Source: Gentiana macrophylla
Lineage: Eukaryota; Streptophyta; Magnoliopsida; Gentianales; Gentianaceae
DNA: 64,000 nucleotides
Assembly (NCBI GenBank): GCA_026214975.1
Contig: CM047808.1
Location: forward strand, 54,958,583 to 55,022,582
Reading direction: 5' to 3'
Part shown: positions 1 through 12,199 of the stretch, piece after piece
Layout: each line of letters opens with the position of its first letter
Position numbering within the stretch: position 1 is the first letter of the stretch
The notes under the pieces: model-generated
Told to the model about the DNA's origin: nothing
The model's database searches: none
Seen by the model: only the letters and a program-made list of their open reading frames with translations
Translations under genes and position numbers: made by a program

Positions 1-1098
1 GCCAAATAAGCCTACCCGAACATAATTTCCAATTTTTGTCCCCACCTCAGCCTTGTAGAGTGATCAAGACCTCACTCGAAATAGCCATTATTATTAACTA
101 GAAATTACTAACCTAACTTAATAATGGTCTACATTTCTTTGAAAATCCCGCAAGTTTAGTATGTATTTATGGATAGCGGTGACAACATCGAAATTTGGTA
201 TATGCTGAGATTGAAATGAATGTTATTCGGAAGGCAGTTTATTATCAAATATGGTTATTCTCGAAAAAAAAAAAAAAAAATCTAAGAACAGTATATTATA
301 GTATCTTTCTCGCTTTTGATCGACAACCAAAAAATAAAATATCGATAAAAAGTCGCTGATGATAGTAGTCCAAATAGGGTATTATCACGAAATTTCCTAT
401 TGCTGGGAATGGAGGTATATGCTATAAATCTGATGAAAAAGAAAAAGTCGAATCAAAACTATCAAGAATTATCACGAGTTTAAGGAAACCGGATTCATGA
501 TTTTCGATCGAAAGAATATTACTCCGATCAATCTTGATAAAGCAATGCCTATGTTCTTAAGTTCTTATTATTTATGTATGTATTAAAATAAATAAAAAAA
601 ATAAAAAATAAAAAGAAAACCATATTTTGGAAGTTATTAAAGTTGAAAATTGAAAACAGTGTCAGGAGTGTTACTGATTGAGAAATTTTTGATCAGAAGA
701 TGAAGGTGTAAGTACGTACGACTTGCTTCTATCTCTTTTGATTTCCCTTTGTTATCCTTTTCGATTAGCCAACTACCCTGAGCCTGAACGTTACAAGCCA
801 ATTTGCCAACTACTTGACTTAGTCATTGATTCCGATAAATCATACAGTGGAGATTAAAAAGTTGTTCTAAATATTTTATTTATACTTATAAAGTAATTCA
901 TGAAAAATTTCATTTAAATAATATTTTATAATTATTTTATTAAGTTATATACATTTTTTATCTTCTTAATATCTTAGATAGATGAAATTAATATAATTAT
1001 AATATTGACAGCATACGTTACTAAGTTAGGAATTTAATCTAGAAGAATTATATTATCGCTTATTTTGCTCGAGGACGATCAAAAGCTAAGTGGGGAGT
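1..1098 (+). other. Non-coding 3' internal region of gypsy-like element G1 (partial)
   Basis: No credible ORF is present on either strand. The stretch is AT-rich, with an A-rich run at about 585-620. It ends in the phrase GAGGACGATCAAAAGCTAAG followed by TGGGGA at 1072-1096. Close variants of that phrase precede the LTR-like sequences at 25265-25292 and 44262-44288. From general knowledge, such a phrase lies just before the 3' LTR in plant Tat/Athila-type gypsy elements, where it includes the polypurine tract. I infer that this is the tail of such an element whose coding part lies left of the window. Confidence 0.4.
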
Positions 1099-1736
1099 TG
1101 TGATGTATGAAAAATATATGATCATATTATAAGACTTTTTATTATTATATTTATGATATTTTAGTATAATTTCATATAAATGCATTAAAAACTTATAAAA
1201 ATCATAGTTAGTTATAATTAGATGCATAAGTTATAAAAACGATAAAAATGATGGTTTTTTGTCAGATTTACGTTTGGTGTTTCGTTGAGTTTGTTGCAGA
1301 ATCAAATGTGTACCGAGATTCCAAAATATGACATACTTTGGAGCATAAATCATGAGTTTTTGTGGGATAAAAGATTATGCCAAAATCTAACAACTTTGAA
1401 CAGATAAACTGTCCTTAGTGTTTCTACCGTAACTCATCTTCAACGGACATTTGATCTAACTTAGAGGCATTTTCAGAGAAAAAGTCCTTGATGAAAGTTG
1501 TAGGCCTTCAAAAGAGCTTTCCAACGAATATCAAATCATGTCAATCTGAGGTCTACAGCTCGAGATAGGTTTTTACGAACATCAGATATGTTGTATGTCC
1601 GCACACGCTGCCGAAGGCCGAATATTGTAGAAAAATCTCTCAAATCGGGCCCATAAATCTCTCGACAAGGGAATATATATCGTGTAGCCGCACGCGCCGG
1701 TGGTGGTCCGGCACGCGCCGGCCTTATGGTACACTC

Positions 1737-1744
1737 TATAAATA
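1737..1744 (+). promoter_or_regulatory. TATA box of G1 LTR
   Basis: TATAAATA, about 640 bp after the LTR start and upstream of a polyadenylation signal. This is the expected Pol II promoter position in a plant LTR. Confidence 0.5.
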
Positions 1745-1832
1745 CCCCTCAATTGCAACCATTTTGAAGGGTACCAATGCATATATCTCTCTTCTATATA
1801 TCTCTATAGTTTCGTTTTGTTGTTTTTCGTTA

Positions 1833-1838
1833 AATAAA
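1833..1838 (+). terminator. Polyadenylation signal of G1 LTR
   Basis: AATAAA 90 bp downstream of the TATA box, marking the probable R region. Confidence 0.45.
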
Positions 1839-2977
1839 AGCTGTAAACGGCACTCTGCCGGAATAATGCTGTAGTATAAAGTCTCGTTATAATGCTTAGA
1901 GGATGTATCAAGGCTCATTGATGTCAAGGAGTTGCTATTTCCGGATGATACAACTCTGAATGCTTCAATTGTAACCTGGTAACTTTTCTAATGTATTTAT
2001 GTTTATGTATTAATTATAGTATCTATATTTTAGTTATTATGTTGTTAGGCTAAACTTAGTATCTAGCCAAGATATGAAATTGGATTAGTATTATCTTTTT
2101 AGGGAAATGGATGATGACTATACTAAAATTGGATAAAATCGGTTATAATGAATCTCTTTCTATATTCGTATTGAATTAGCTACTTGATATGAAAGAATTC
2201 ATAATCTGATTATGAATTGACGCCTCGTAGTTAGGTTATGAACTCGTTAATAGAAAGACCGGAGGGTAAAATTGGCCGAGTGAAAACGTGACAACGGAAT
2301 CCGATTTCCTAAACCGGGGGTAGATTTGTTTCGGGAGAAGCAAACTCTTATTGAAATATGTACTCGAGAGATTATTACGTTTAATTCGTTTGTTTAATTG
2401 ACATCCCTTAAAATTGGCCGAATGACAAAACGGGAGTGACCCATGCTTGAGGATGACCTTGGACAAATGATTGGACATATGACAATTTGGATGCTCGTGT
2501 GAGGATGAATTGTTTAGTTTAGAGTGCACCGTTCCGTATAATTGATTTAACTTAAAATAATGATCGAGCACATCTAATTTCCACTAGAAAGATATAATCA
2601 TTCAATAACATATTCTTGGCTAGTCTCTAATTATAATATCTATCTCCCTCCCCTAGATATTGTTTTGGTACCTATATATATTTATATCTATATATATATG
2701 TATTGATATATATATATATTTATATACTTATATATATCTGTTTTAGTTTTATGCTTTGTTAGTTTAGAGTTTGGTTGGATGATAAAATTGCGACTTAGAT
2801 TGAGATAATAATAGTTTCTCGGTGTTTAATCACACGGTGAATTACCAAGTTTTCCCTGAGGATCGACACCTGACTCATCACTCTATCACTACAATTTGAC
2901 CCGGTACACTGCCGGTAAGGATTGATAGCATAGAAAAGGTCCGTCGGCTAGTGTCTAGTATCTTACCGCTGGCCGAA

Positions 2978-4564
2978 TCAGCATCCACACAGAATTTGTG
3001 GAATCGGATCAGGGTTGTTAACTGGTATTGTTTGTGGTGTTGATGAGGTTGCCTCAGCTGGTATTGATTTTGCTGGACCTTGTGGTTGTAGAAACGAACT
3101 TAGGAGAATGTTATCATCAATTGCATCTGGTGTAGGAGGATCTTCTTCTCCTTGTTTATCACCATCATCAGCATGATGATCATCATCATCATTGTCATCA
3201 TGATCATCACCATTATCTTGGTCAGTATTATCATGATCATCTCCATAATCTTCCGAGTCATCACTATGTCTGTCAGAGATATATGGCAGTTTTGCCTTTG
3301 CTGCATCAACCATGTCCCAGAGGGGAGATTCATCAAGTACACCAACCAGAGTGGCGATTCCCAGAAAGTTAAAGAGCCATGTCTCCTCAGCAAGCATGCG
3401 TTCGGAATCTTGAAGTTGATTTTTGGAATCACCTTCCTTCCATTCAAGATATTCTTCAATTCGATCATCAATATCATTTGTAGACATTAGGGCAGGTTCT
3501 TCTGGAGTTTCTTCATCATCTCCAGTGTTTTCCGCAAGTTTTTAATTTTGAGTTTGTTCATCCTCACTTTCATTTTCTTCTTCTTCTTGGTGTTCTACCT
3601 CAACATCAAAATCCTCTTCTTCTTTTTCTTCTTCATCAATCAATTTTCCAAAGTCTGTCTTGTCCAGATTGCGTTGAACCTTTTGCTTCTTTCTTTTACT
3701 GGAGGGATGAGTTGTATATTTCTTTCTCTTCCTTTCTCCGGCTTGCTTTTGTAGTTTAACATAGGTAAACATGACCTTGGACTCATGCAATTTGTGAAGT
3801 TGCACAACAGGGACTTTGAGACATTGCATCAGATAGTGTAACTGAATCCCATACGACTTTTTTTTACCTAGAATTGCCCCTTCTTCGTCTTTCTTTCTGT
3901 TGTCCCCTATTTGGCCGCTTTTACTTCACCTTGGATTTTTTCTTTGATTCTTAAAAAGAAGTATTTTTCCCAATGAACTCCAGATTGTTGTAGATGATTC
4001 CTATTAGCCGCATTCTGATTTCTGTCATGGCATTATTTGCTCCCAACTTTCCTTCAATGCTTTTTCCAATTAGGGCACTGAACTCACTGAATGGTTTCTT
4101 TAAAGCGGATCTAAGACAATTGACTTTCTTAGACCCTGGGTTTTCCATTTTGGCGATTGTTACCCAGAAATCATCCAGGTTTTGTGGCACCAATGACGCT
4201 TTGTATTGCCCTTTGTTTGAAAGTTTGAGGTATTTTCGAATTACTTTTTCTGTAATGACCACGTCTGTGCCGTTGACAAATTAAATGCAATGATCTTGTC
4301 TTCTTCCCACTCGTCACCTTCTTTTGCAAGTAGCCCAGAAACATATTTTGCAGATTTCCAGAAGGAGATTAGACTTTCATAGCAGACTTCGGTTATTGGA
4401 GGATTTAGAAAGGTTAGCAATTTCAGATTTTTGCAACCATCTGCTTATCTTTTTGCTTCTTCATCATTTCCGCACAGTTTTAAGTAGTGTTCTTCTTGGA
4501 AGAACGATCCAGTGGCAATCGATTTTTCATACCTAGCTTGGGTGTTTGAGGAGGATGAAGCCAT
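2978..4564 (-). pseudogene. Post-pol ORF of copia A (extra 3' ORF, acidic/His-rich tail)
   Basis: This broken ORF lies between RNase H and the missing 3' LTR. It starts MASSSS at 4564 and continues in pieces at 4262-3951, 3829-3542 and 3487-2978, with stops and frame changes between them. Visible features are a segment with LKKPFSEFSALIGKSIEGKL (about 4120-4060), a Lys/Arg-rich stretch, a Glu-rich stretch (about 3660-3550), a hydrophobic WLFNFLGIATLVGVL patch (about 3380-3335), and a tail of Asp and His repeats (about 3260-3165). Element D carries a recognisably homologous ORF at 43658-41900. Sireviruses often have an extra or 'envelope-like' ORF here; I see no convincing signal peptide or fusion peptide, so I do not call it an envelope gene. 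Confidence 0.55.
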
Positions 4565-5125
4565 TGTTGGAAGTAAAAAGAATTTTTTGAAAGTGAGCAT
4601 CGAATTTGCAATGGAATTTATGATTTGCAAGAGAGCGTAAAGATTTCTAAAAAAAACTTAAGTGTTGTTTATATAGGATGATTTGGGGAAGTGTGAACGT
4701 GGTTTGAATATGGAAGGATTTTTTGACATAATGGCGTGATGTTGTGTATATGAATTCCGATATTCAAGTGTAGTGGGGGTGGATTGAGGTAAGTAATGAT
4801 AAATCCCAGGAATTGAGGCGTTTGTAATTCGAAAAATAATATGGTTACCTCCATGATTATAAATTGATCTCCACGTATGGTTACCTCCACAGAATAATCT
4901 TCCATAACTCCCTTATTCTCCACGTGTATACAAGTTGATTTTGTTCACACTATAATTTGCCCATTACTCCATTCTTCACTTCGGTGGAGTGCCTTGGTTA
5001 GTCACTTAGCCGATTTAGTGTGTTTTTCTCTGAGCTGCTTTATTTTACCGTTCCTAAAAATCAGTGAAGTTAACTTCACCGAGTACCAGTGCCTTACCTG
5101 CTACATCTTCTGTAATGGTGAAGGT
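4565..5125 (-). other. Spacer between pol and post-pol ORF of copia A
   Basis: No ORF with family resemblance. On the minus strand it links the RNase H stop codon at 5126 to the conserved MASSSS start at 4564 and probably acts as the leader of the post-pol ORF. The corresponding stretch in D (43659-43970) is of similar character. Confidence 0.4.
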
Positions 5126-6702
5126 TTAAATAGCTGATGAAGTCACTTGGCTGATTACTGCAGTTAGCCGCTCTTTGGTACTTAACATGCTAAATCTTTC
5201 ATGACTGAGTAGTTTAGTGAAGATGTCAGCCAATTGATCTTCCGTGGATATGTATTTTAGGATGACACCTCCTTTTTCAACATGATCTCTGATAAAATGA
5301 TGTCTCACATCAATGTGCTTTGTTCTTGAATGCAATACTAGATTTTCAGTGATAGATATGGCACTTGTGTTGTCACACATAATTGGGATAGTCTTTTCCT
5401 CCATTCCATAATCCTTTAGCTGTTGTCTAATCCAAAGTACTTGTGCACAACAACTGCCTGCTGCTATATATTCTACTTCGGTTGTTGATGTAGATATGGA
5501 GTTTTGCTTTTTACTGAACCAAGAGACTAGCCTGGTGCCTAGCATCTGGCATGTTCCAGAGGTGCTTTTTCTATCTATCTTGCATCCAGCATAGTCAGAG
5601 TCTGAATATGATATCAACTTGAATCCTCCATCTTTTGGATACCAAATTCCAACATTAATAGTGTTTTTCAGGTATTTGATTATTCTTTTGGCTGCTAGGC
5701 GATGTGATTCTTTTGGTTTAGCTTGAAATCTTGCACATACTCCTACTGCAAATGCTATATTAGGTCTACTTGAAGTAAATATAGTAGGGATAAAAAGATT
5801 CATCTATACATTTTCTGATCAACATCCTTTCCAGCTTCATCTTTTCCAAGAATGACTCTTGCACACATTGGTGTATCTGATGTCCCACTTGTATCCATAA
5901 CATACTTGTGTATTAGGTCTTTTGTATACTAGGCTTGGCTGATGAAAATTCCATCCTTCATTTGCTTTACTTGAAGACCAAGAAAATAATTTAATTCTCC
6001 CATCATGCTCATCTGAAATTTGCTCTTCATCAGGTTTGCAAATTTCTCACACAGCTTTTCATTCTCTGATCCAAAGATGATGTCATCAACATATATTTGT
6101 ACTAGAAATGTGCTTGTTCCTTCCCCTAATTTGAATAGAGTCTTATCTACAGTTCTCTTGTTGAATCAATTCTTGATCAAGAATTGTGATAGTGTTTCAT
6201 ACCAAGCTCTGGGTGCATGTTTGAGTCCATAAAGAGATTTCTTGAGTTTGTACACTTTGTCTTATTTTCCTTTGAGTTGGAAACCATGAGGTTGTTCCAC
6301 ATATACCTCTTCTTACAAAAGTCCATTCAGAAATGCACTCTTGACATCCATTTGATAGACTTTGATGTCTTTGTGTGTAGCAAAAGCTAGAAAGAGTCTG
6401 ATGGCCTCCAGTCTTGCCACTGGTGCAAATGTTTCATCATAATTTATTCCTTCCTCTTGAGAATAGCCTTTTGCAACTAGCCTTGCTTTGTTTCTAACAA
6501 CTGTTCCTTGCTCATCCATCTTGTTTCTGAATACCCATTTTATTCCAATGATGTTGGCCATATCTGGTCTGTCAACAAGTTCCCAGACTTCATTTCTTTC
6601 AAATTCATTTAGTTCTTCTTGCATGGCTGTGATCAAATCTACATCTTGAATTGCATCATCTATTGTCTTGGGTTCCACTTGTGATAGAAAATATGTTAGC
6701 AT
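5126..6702 (-). pseudogene. Copia A reverse transcriptase and RNase H (broken)
   Basis: RT begins with the copia hallmark ending [10 protein letters not shown] and GIKWVFRNK (about 6600-6530), followed by [24 protein letters not shown] and the catalytic YVDD (6093-6082). RNase H occupies 5803-5126, with SDSDYAGCKIDRKSTSGTC, VSWFSKKQNS, the CDNTSAI acidic motif, and SRTKHIDVRHHFIRDHVEKG, a very Sirevirus-like run. In-frame stops break it, for example the TAA after the LNGLL motif at 6310-6312 and further stops between 6280 and 5810. The enzyme would copy the element RNA into DNA and degrade the RNA strand inside virus-like particles. This copy cannot make an intact protein. Confidence 0.85.
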
Positions 6703-6840
6703 ATGCTCCAGTTGTCTTCCTGTTCTAACTCTTGTGTGAATGTCTCCAATGACTTGTTCTTCAGAAAGATCTCTTAGCCAATTTAGGTCGAGTTGGAGTT
6801 GTTCTTCACTTGGTGCTTCGCAATTTCGTGTTTATGAGTT

Positions 6841-7983
6841 TCAAGTTCGATTCTCCTTCATTGGAATGACTTGTGGCTCATCTTGATTTTCAAAATGGTG
6901 ATTCAGGATGGAAGCTGGTATTGTTGTATTTGTGTAGATTTCCCTTTTTGTTGCTTCTTCTCCTTGATTTTGAAGATCTTCACCATTTGTATTTGGTTCA
7001 TCAAAGACTACATGTATTGATTCTTCAATCACCATTGTTCTTTTGTTGAGCACTCTGAATGCTTTGCTTGTGTCTGAGTATCCCATAAAGATTGCTTCAT
7101 CAGCCTTTTCATCAAAGGTATGCAGCTGTTTCCTGTTCAAAACAAAGCATTTTGATCCAAACATATGCAAATATGAGACATTAGGTTTTCTACCATTCCA
7201 TATTTCATATGGAGTCTTTCCATGATATTTGTTGATGATTGATCTGTTTTGTGTATGGCATGCTGTGTTTGCTGCTTCCGCCCAAAATCTCTTTGGTAAG
7301 CATGCTTCTGCAATCATTGTTTTGACTGCTTCTTTGAGGGTTCTGTTTCTTCTTTCTGCTGCACTATTTTGTTGTGGAGTTCCCGCTGTAGATAATTGAT
7401 GTAGTACTCTATTTTCTTCACAATAGGCTCTGATAATTTCATTTAGAAATTTTGTGCCTCTATCTGATCTGATCTTGATGATCTTCAGCTCTTTCTGATT
7501 TTGAATTCTTCTCAGTAAATCTGGCAGCTTCTTGAGTGTCTCTCTCTTCTTGTTCATGAATATGGTCCAGGTGAATTTGGAGAAGTCATCTACCACTACT
7601 AGAGTGTATTTATTCCCACTTACACTTACTGGTGTAACTGGTCCAAACAAGTCCATATGTAACAGATGTAGAATTCTTGTTGTTGATTGATAGGGCTTTG
7701 ACTTGAACGAAATTTTGATTTGTTTCCCTTTCTGACATGCATCACATAGACTTTCTTTCTTGAATGTGATCTCTGGAAGGCCTTCAACTAACTTGTTCTT
7801 TGATAATGTGTTGATGGTCTTGAAATTCAAGTGATTTAATCTTCTATGCCAAATCCAGCTAGTTGATTGTTTATTTTTGACAAACAAACATGTTTCTGCT
7901 TTGGCTGTTTTGCAATCCACCACATACGTGTTATCTTTTCTTCTTCCTGCAAGAACTACTGTGTTGGTTTGGCTGTGAATCAC
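6841..7983 (-). CDS. Copia A integrase (GAG_pre-integrase plus rve core)
   Basis: An open stretch of 380 codons. A zinc-binding HHCC motif is at residues 46, 51, 80 and 83 (WHRRLNH, CDAC). The catalytic core has D111 in MDLFGP, D174 in RSDRG and E210 in AAERRNR, giving the D,D-35-E spacing of retroviral-type integrases. The C-terminal part has the usual NGRKPNVSYLHMFGSKCF stretch. The frame continues from the protease segment upstream with a single in-frame TGA at 7990-7992, so the start given is only the first ATG after that stop; originally this was part of the polyprotein. Some consensus residues differ (SAAER where NGVAER is usual). Integrase joins element cDNA to host DNA; this copy is the best preserved pol segment of A. 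Confidence 0.85.
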   Translation of the reverse strand: MIHSQTNTVVLAGRRKDNTYVVDCKTAKAETCLFVKNKQSTSWIWHRRLNHLNFKTINTLSKNKLVEGLPEITFKKESLCDACQKGKQIKISFKSKPYQSTTRILHLLHMDLFGPVTPVSVSGNKYTLVVVDDFSKFTWTIFMNKKRETLKKLPDLLRRIQNQKELKIIKIRSDRGTKFLNEIIRAYCEENRVLHQLSTAGTPQQNSAAERRNRTLKEAVKTMIAEACLPKRFWAEAANTACHTQNRSIINKYHGKTPYEIWNGRKPNVSYLHMFGSKCFVLNRKQLHTFDEKADEAIFMGYSDTSKAFRVLNKRTMVIEESIHVVFDEPNTNGEDLQNQGEEATKREIYTNTTIPASILNHHFENQDEPQVIPMKENRT

Positions 7984-7989
7984 TTTGCA

Positions 7990-8264
7990 TCATTCCTTGT
8001 TGAAATGTACATTGTAGCCTTTGTCACAGAATTGACTGATGCTCATCAGATTGAAATTAAGTCCTTTAACATATGCCACATTTTGAATTTTCAAATTGTT
8101 CTTGAGCATTGTGCCTTTCCCCTTAATCTTGCCAGGGTTTTCTTTGCCTCCAAAAGTGAATTTGGGTCCATCAAAAGTTTTGAAGTCAGTGAGCCATCTC
8201 TTGTGTCCTGTCATGTGTCTGGAACATCCACTGTCTATGTACCAGACATCCTACAAAACAAATT
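7990..8264 (-). pseudogene. Copia A aspartic protease segment
   Basis: The minus strand reads DVWYIDSGCSRHMTG, the copia protease active site (DSG), at about 8254-8210. It continues through GGKENPGKIKGKGT and LNFNLMSISQFCDKGY into the pre-integrase region. It is in the same frame as the integrase and separated from it by one TGA. The protease cleaves the Gag-Pol polyprotein. The codons just upstream (8265-8453) continue in broken frames to the LINE insertion site. Confidence 0.8.
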
Positions 8265-8453
8265 AATTAAATTTAGGTACCCAACACTGTTTGGGTCCAT
8301 ACCTGGTAGCAGTTATGCCTCACATACCAAGTGTATATCCAAATGATCTTCTTTTTGGATAATTAATGTCATCAACTTCATATGTATAAGGCATGGCAGA
8401 ATAGCTTCTAATATTTTTACTAAAGATATTCTGATACTTTTCTCTACTTTTTG

Positions 8454-8467
8454 GTGCATTTGCATCC
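8454..8467 (+). repeat. Target site duplication of LINE, left copy
   Basis: GTGCATTTGCATCC, identical to 14211-14224. The two TT bases that follow may also belong to it but merge with the oligo(T) tail. Confidence 0.9.
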
Positions 8468-8879
8468 TTTTTTTTTTGGTTAAAGGTAAAAATTTTATAT
8501 AACCAAGGTATGCAAAGTACAAGAGATTACATCCTAATCATAAAAAAGAAATAAACTAACACTACACTAGTGTTGAGAAGAGGTTAGATTTGTTGATTCC
8601 AAGCTGCATAAGACCCCTGAGGTTATATGCAACAAGAAACAACAGCCACTAAACACATATCAACACCCAAAACTGTCAAAAGGGGTCATGTGAGAGCATA
8701 ACTCACAGAGCATATCCCAAGGTGTGTAGAGAAACAAAATAATCTCATACATCCACCAACAAAACCTACTAGAAATCACAAAAGATATACAAAACCTAAA
8801 CATTAAGGTGTAAAAGTGTACAAGGGAAATGCAGCCTGCATTATGTAAAACATATGTGTTTTAATGCAAAACAACACAT

Positions 8880-11800
8880 CATCAATCTTCATAGTACTCC
8901 TGAAACCTCTTTCTGCTTCTCATGTACCAAATCCAAAGAAACAACCACGTAAACAGAGGCACATCTAGCCACATTTGCATGAGAAGTTCCCTGCATTTCC
9001 TCTTCATCCATCCGAGAGCAAAGCAGCTTATAGTTTCCAGGCCTTCTATTGATACCTAGCCACAACCCGACCTTGCCCCAAATCATACAGAGATTGGACA
9101 CCTGAAAAACAGATGAGAGGCGATTCATTCACCAATCCACACAAGGAGCAGAGTTTGTCATCAAAATGAAGCTTATCAGTAGTAAGCATAGCATGTTTCA
9201 TGGCCATCCACAACAAAAAGCAGTGTTTTGGGGTGGCTCTAGGGTTCCAGACAAGTCTGTACCACCAAACCTTGGGACTTTGGTGCCTAAAGAAATCATA
9301 AGCTTTAGCAGGGGATAATTTGCTACCAATGGACCAGGATTTCATCATAGCAATAGCAGCTCCAAAGCAGAACCAAAGATAATTCAGGATCCTATCCCTA
9401 ATTCAAGACAGCTTTTGATTAAAGCGAGAATCAGTAGACTTGTAAGGATAAGACCACGATCTGCATTCTTTAAGTACTCAAAGATTGATCCATTTCACCC
9501 AAAGGCGCCTTTCTTACATTGGAAGTTCCACAAGATCCTACACAAAAGAGCTAGATTCCAAGCTTCCAACTGAAAAATCCCTAAACCACCCTCAGATTTT
9601 GGCAAACAGACTTTCTTCCAGCCAACAATTGATTTCTGTTAGAGTCACAGATCCCCCACAAAAACCTCCTACATAATTGATCCATTTTAATCTTTACACT
9701 TCCAATGATAGGGTAAATACCTAGCCAAAAACAAGATACACCTTGAATGACAGATTTCACCAATTTGTAACCTACCAAAGATAAGACAAGGTGGCACCTT
9801 CCAATTACAAAAGTAATTCCTCAAAGTAGTGAATAAGGAATCATAATGCACCACATTTAACCTAACAAAGACACAAGTGGAATACCAAGATACCTAACAG
9901 CATCACACCTTCTTTCAAACCAGAGATGTCTAATAAAACTCGCTTGTTATACTCATCCAAATCCAAAGACAAAAATTTCAGACTTATGCAAATTAACCAC
10001 AAGGCCGTAACACATACCAAATTCAAGAAGATAGCTTCATCATTAAGGAGACAGATATAGGATCTCCTCTAGTGAAAAGCATCAAGTCATCTGCAAAGGC
10101 AAGATGATTAATCTTCAAATTCTCGCACCCATTGTGAAAGTTAAACTCGAGTCCTCCCCTAGAATCCTAAGCATTCTTGAGAAGTATTCCATACCTGCAA
10201 TAAAGAGGAAAGGAGAGAGAGATCCCTTGCCTCAGCCCTCTTCCCAGGAAAACCCCTTGAGCTCACCATTGATAGACAGGGAGAAGGATGTAGTTGTAAC
10301 ACAAAGCATGATCCACTTCACAAACCTCGTCAGAAAACCAAATCCTTTCGTAATGTACCTCCAAGAAGGACCAAAGGCAATCGAATCAAAGGCCTTTTAA
10401 TATCCACCTTTATCATACATCTAGGGGACCCCTGCAACCCCATACTTCCCGATCAACTCTTGGCACAAGAAAATGTTGTCGACATGGCCCTACCATCAAC
10501 AAAACCAGCTTGGCATTCATCAATAAGATCAGCAGACAGAAGACAAATCTAGTAGCCAAAATCTTAGATATAACTTTGTAAGTAGTATTACAACAGAAAT
10601 AGGCCTATAGTCACCAACAAGTATAAAGATGAGTAGACTTAGGAATCAAAGCAATGATAGCATGATTAACTTGATTCAAAATAGCATCATTATTAAAGAA
10701 TTCCAAGACAAAGATTAGTGAAGTCACCCAACAATATCCCAAGATTTCTTAAAGAAGCCAAAGAGAATACCCATCAGACCAGGTGCTTTATTGTCGAGAA
10801 AGAAAAGAGAACTTTCTTTACCTCCAAGGCAAAGACATCCACCAAAGAAATTATCCCACTCGATCCTTAGAAATAGTAGGGCCAAGACTAACAACATCTT
10901 CATTAATAGGAGCACCAAAGCCTCGATGACCCAATAAGTCGTTGTAAAACTAACAAAAGAATCACCAACTGATCATAAGAAGTAGTGAAAGAACCGCAAC
11001 AAGTTGTATGGATGAGATATGATTCCTAACATTATTCCTCTTCACCAAAGAGTGAAAGAACTTGGACCCCTATCACTAAGCTTCACATACGCCCCTTAGC
11101 TTTCTCGAGAGAAAAACTGGATTCTCGCCTTTTCAAAAGTAGAATGAGATCCTTTTCGATCCCCAATTTGAGATAACAAAGCCTCAAGAGGTCCCAGGTT
11201 GTATAAAGTTTGCATTTCCCAAGCACCTTCTCGAGCATTTTCGGACTTAATGATATATGAGCAAAATGAAGCTTATTCATTTCCTTCAAAGGCTTCTTCA
11301 ATCTTCTAAGCTTTCTACAAAGTTGGTACATAGCAAGACCATAAACATATTGACTCAAATCGTGTAAGAATCTCCATATAACTTTGATGTCGCATCCACA
11401 TATTGAAAAATTTAAATGGTTTCATTCTCGATCACGAATCGAGTAGTTAGAGAAATCCTACAAGGAGAATGATCGTAATGCAAACCAAATAGGTCAAAAA
11501 AGCCAAAGCATTCACACACCACCATACCAAAAAGCATTAACCAAAGACCCTATCAATTCTAGAAAGAACAAGAGAAGAACTCCAAGTAAAGAATTCACCA
11601 GAGGAATTCATATCGAGAAGATTAGCATCCAAGCAACAATCCACACCATCTTGCATTTCATAATCAAGGGAATATTCCCATTCATCCTATCTTCAACAGA
11701 AAGCACAGAGTTGAAATCCCCTAAAACCATCCAAGGAAGAGAAGAACAAACACTCAATTCTCTAAGTCATCCCCACATACTTCTTCTATGGCCAACAGAG

Positions 11801-12150
11801 TGTAATCCATACACAAAAGTAACCGAGAAAAACATCACCAAATACATTCACTGACACTACAAAGGATCCACCGAGCATCAACTTCCGTAACTTCCAAAGA
11901 AACAAAAGAAGGATCCCAAATAACTAACATCCTCCTATTATCATGTTGATCAAAGTTATTTACTGCACTTCCGTAGTAGGAATCTTATACTTCAAAAATT
12001 TATCCATACTAATTTGAGACAATTTGGTCTCAAGGATTCCAAATAAGGTAATCTTATGTTGTCTAAGGTATTTGACAACAATGAGATTGTTTAGAAACCT
12101 TATTGAACCCTCTAACATTCCAAAACCAATCATTTTTGTCTACCTAGAGG
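8880..12150 (-). pseudogene. LINE ORF2: endonuclease, reverse transcriptase, zf-RVT (broken)
   Basis: The frames change repeatedly, but landmarks appear in order on the minus strand. The endonuclease start NVRGFNKVSK is at about 12118-12089, followed by residues such as HDNRRMLVIWDP and SRIDRVFG (11950-11540). RT follows with DNKAPG..GILFGFFKKSWDIVG at about 10800-10730, then AFDSIAFGPSWRYI at about 10400-10360. The catalytic LAFADDLMLF is at about 10110-10080. Next come SVIQGV...IPIIGSVKIKMDQLCRRFLWG (9750-9670) and the zf-RVT region with VWNPRATPKHCFLLWMAM and CSLCG (9270-9130). ORF2 nicks the target and copies LINE RNA at the nick. It is not functional here. Confidence 0.85.
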
Positions 12151-12199
12151 TGATTTACCTCTGTAGACTACATCGATCTCTTCCTTCATTTCCGAAACA

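Larger units (their letters stand above)
1099..2935 (+). mobile_element. Gypsy-like 3' LTR (G1)
   Basis: Placed as an LTR because it follows the purine-rich phrase at 1072-1096, begins with TG, and contains a TATA box (1737-1744) followed 90 bp later by AATAAA (1833-1838), the order expected for U3-R-U5. Its far end, about 2850-2930, has the 'ccctgaggatcgacacc ... gacccggtacactgccgg' type of sequence; a related phrase occurs on the minus strand at 52165-52240. The right border is uncertain (2900-2975) because the partner LTR is outside the window. It appears to interrupt copia element A. A GC-rich patch with a repeated gcacgcgccgg lies at 1690-1722. Confidence 0.45.

Noticed and set aside
3152..3490. 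Plus-strand open frame rich in Ile/Met
   Set aside because: It is the complement of the Asp/His-rich repeat (GAT/CAT codons) of the minus-strand post-pol ORF. The same shadow appears at 42226-42518.
7867..8346. Plus-strand 159-codon open frame
   Set aside because: Antisense to the protease/integrase of copia A; no family resemblance.
10104..10400. Plus-strand 98-codon open frame
   Set aside because: It lies antisense to the LINE RT (AFDSI...FADD) and is a shadow.
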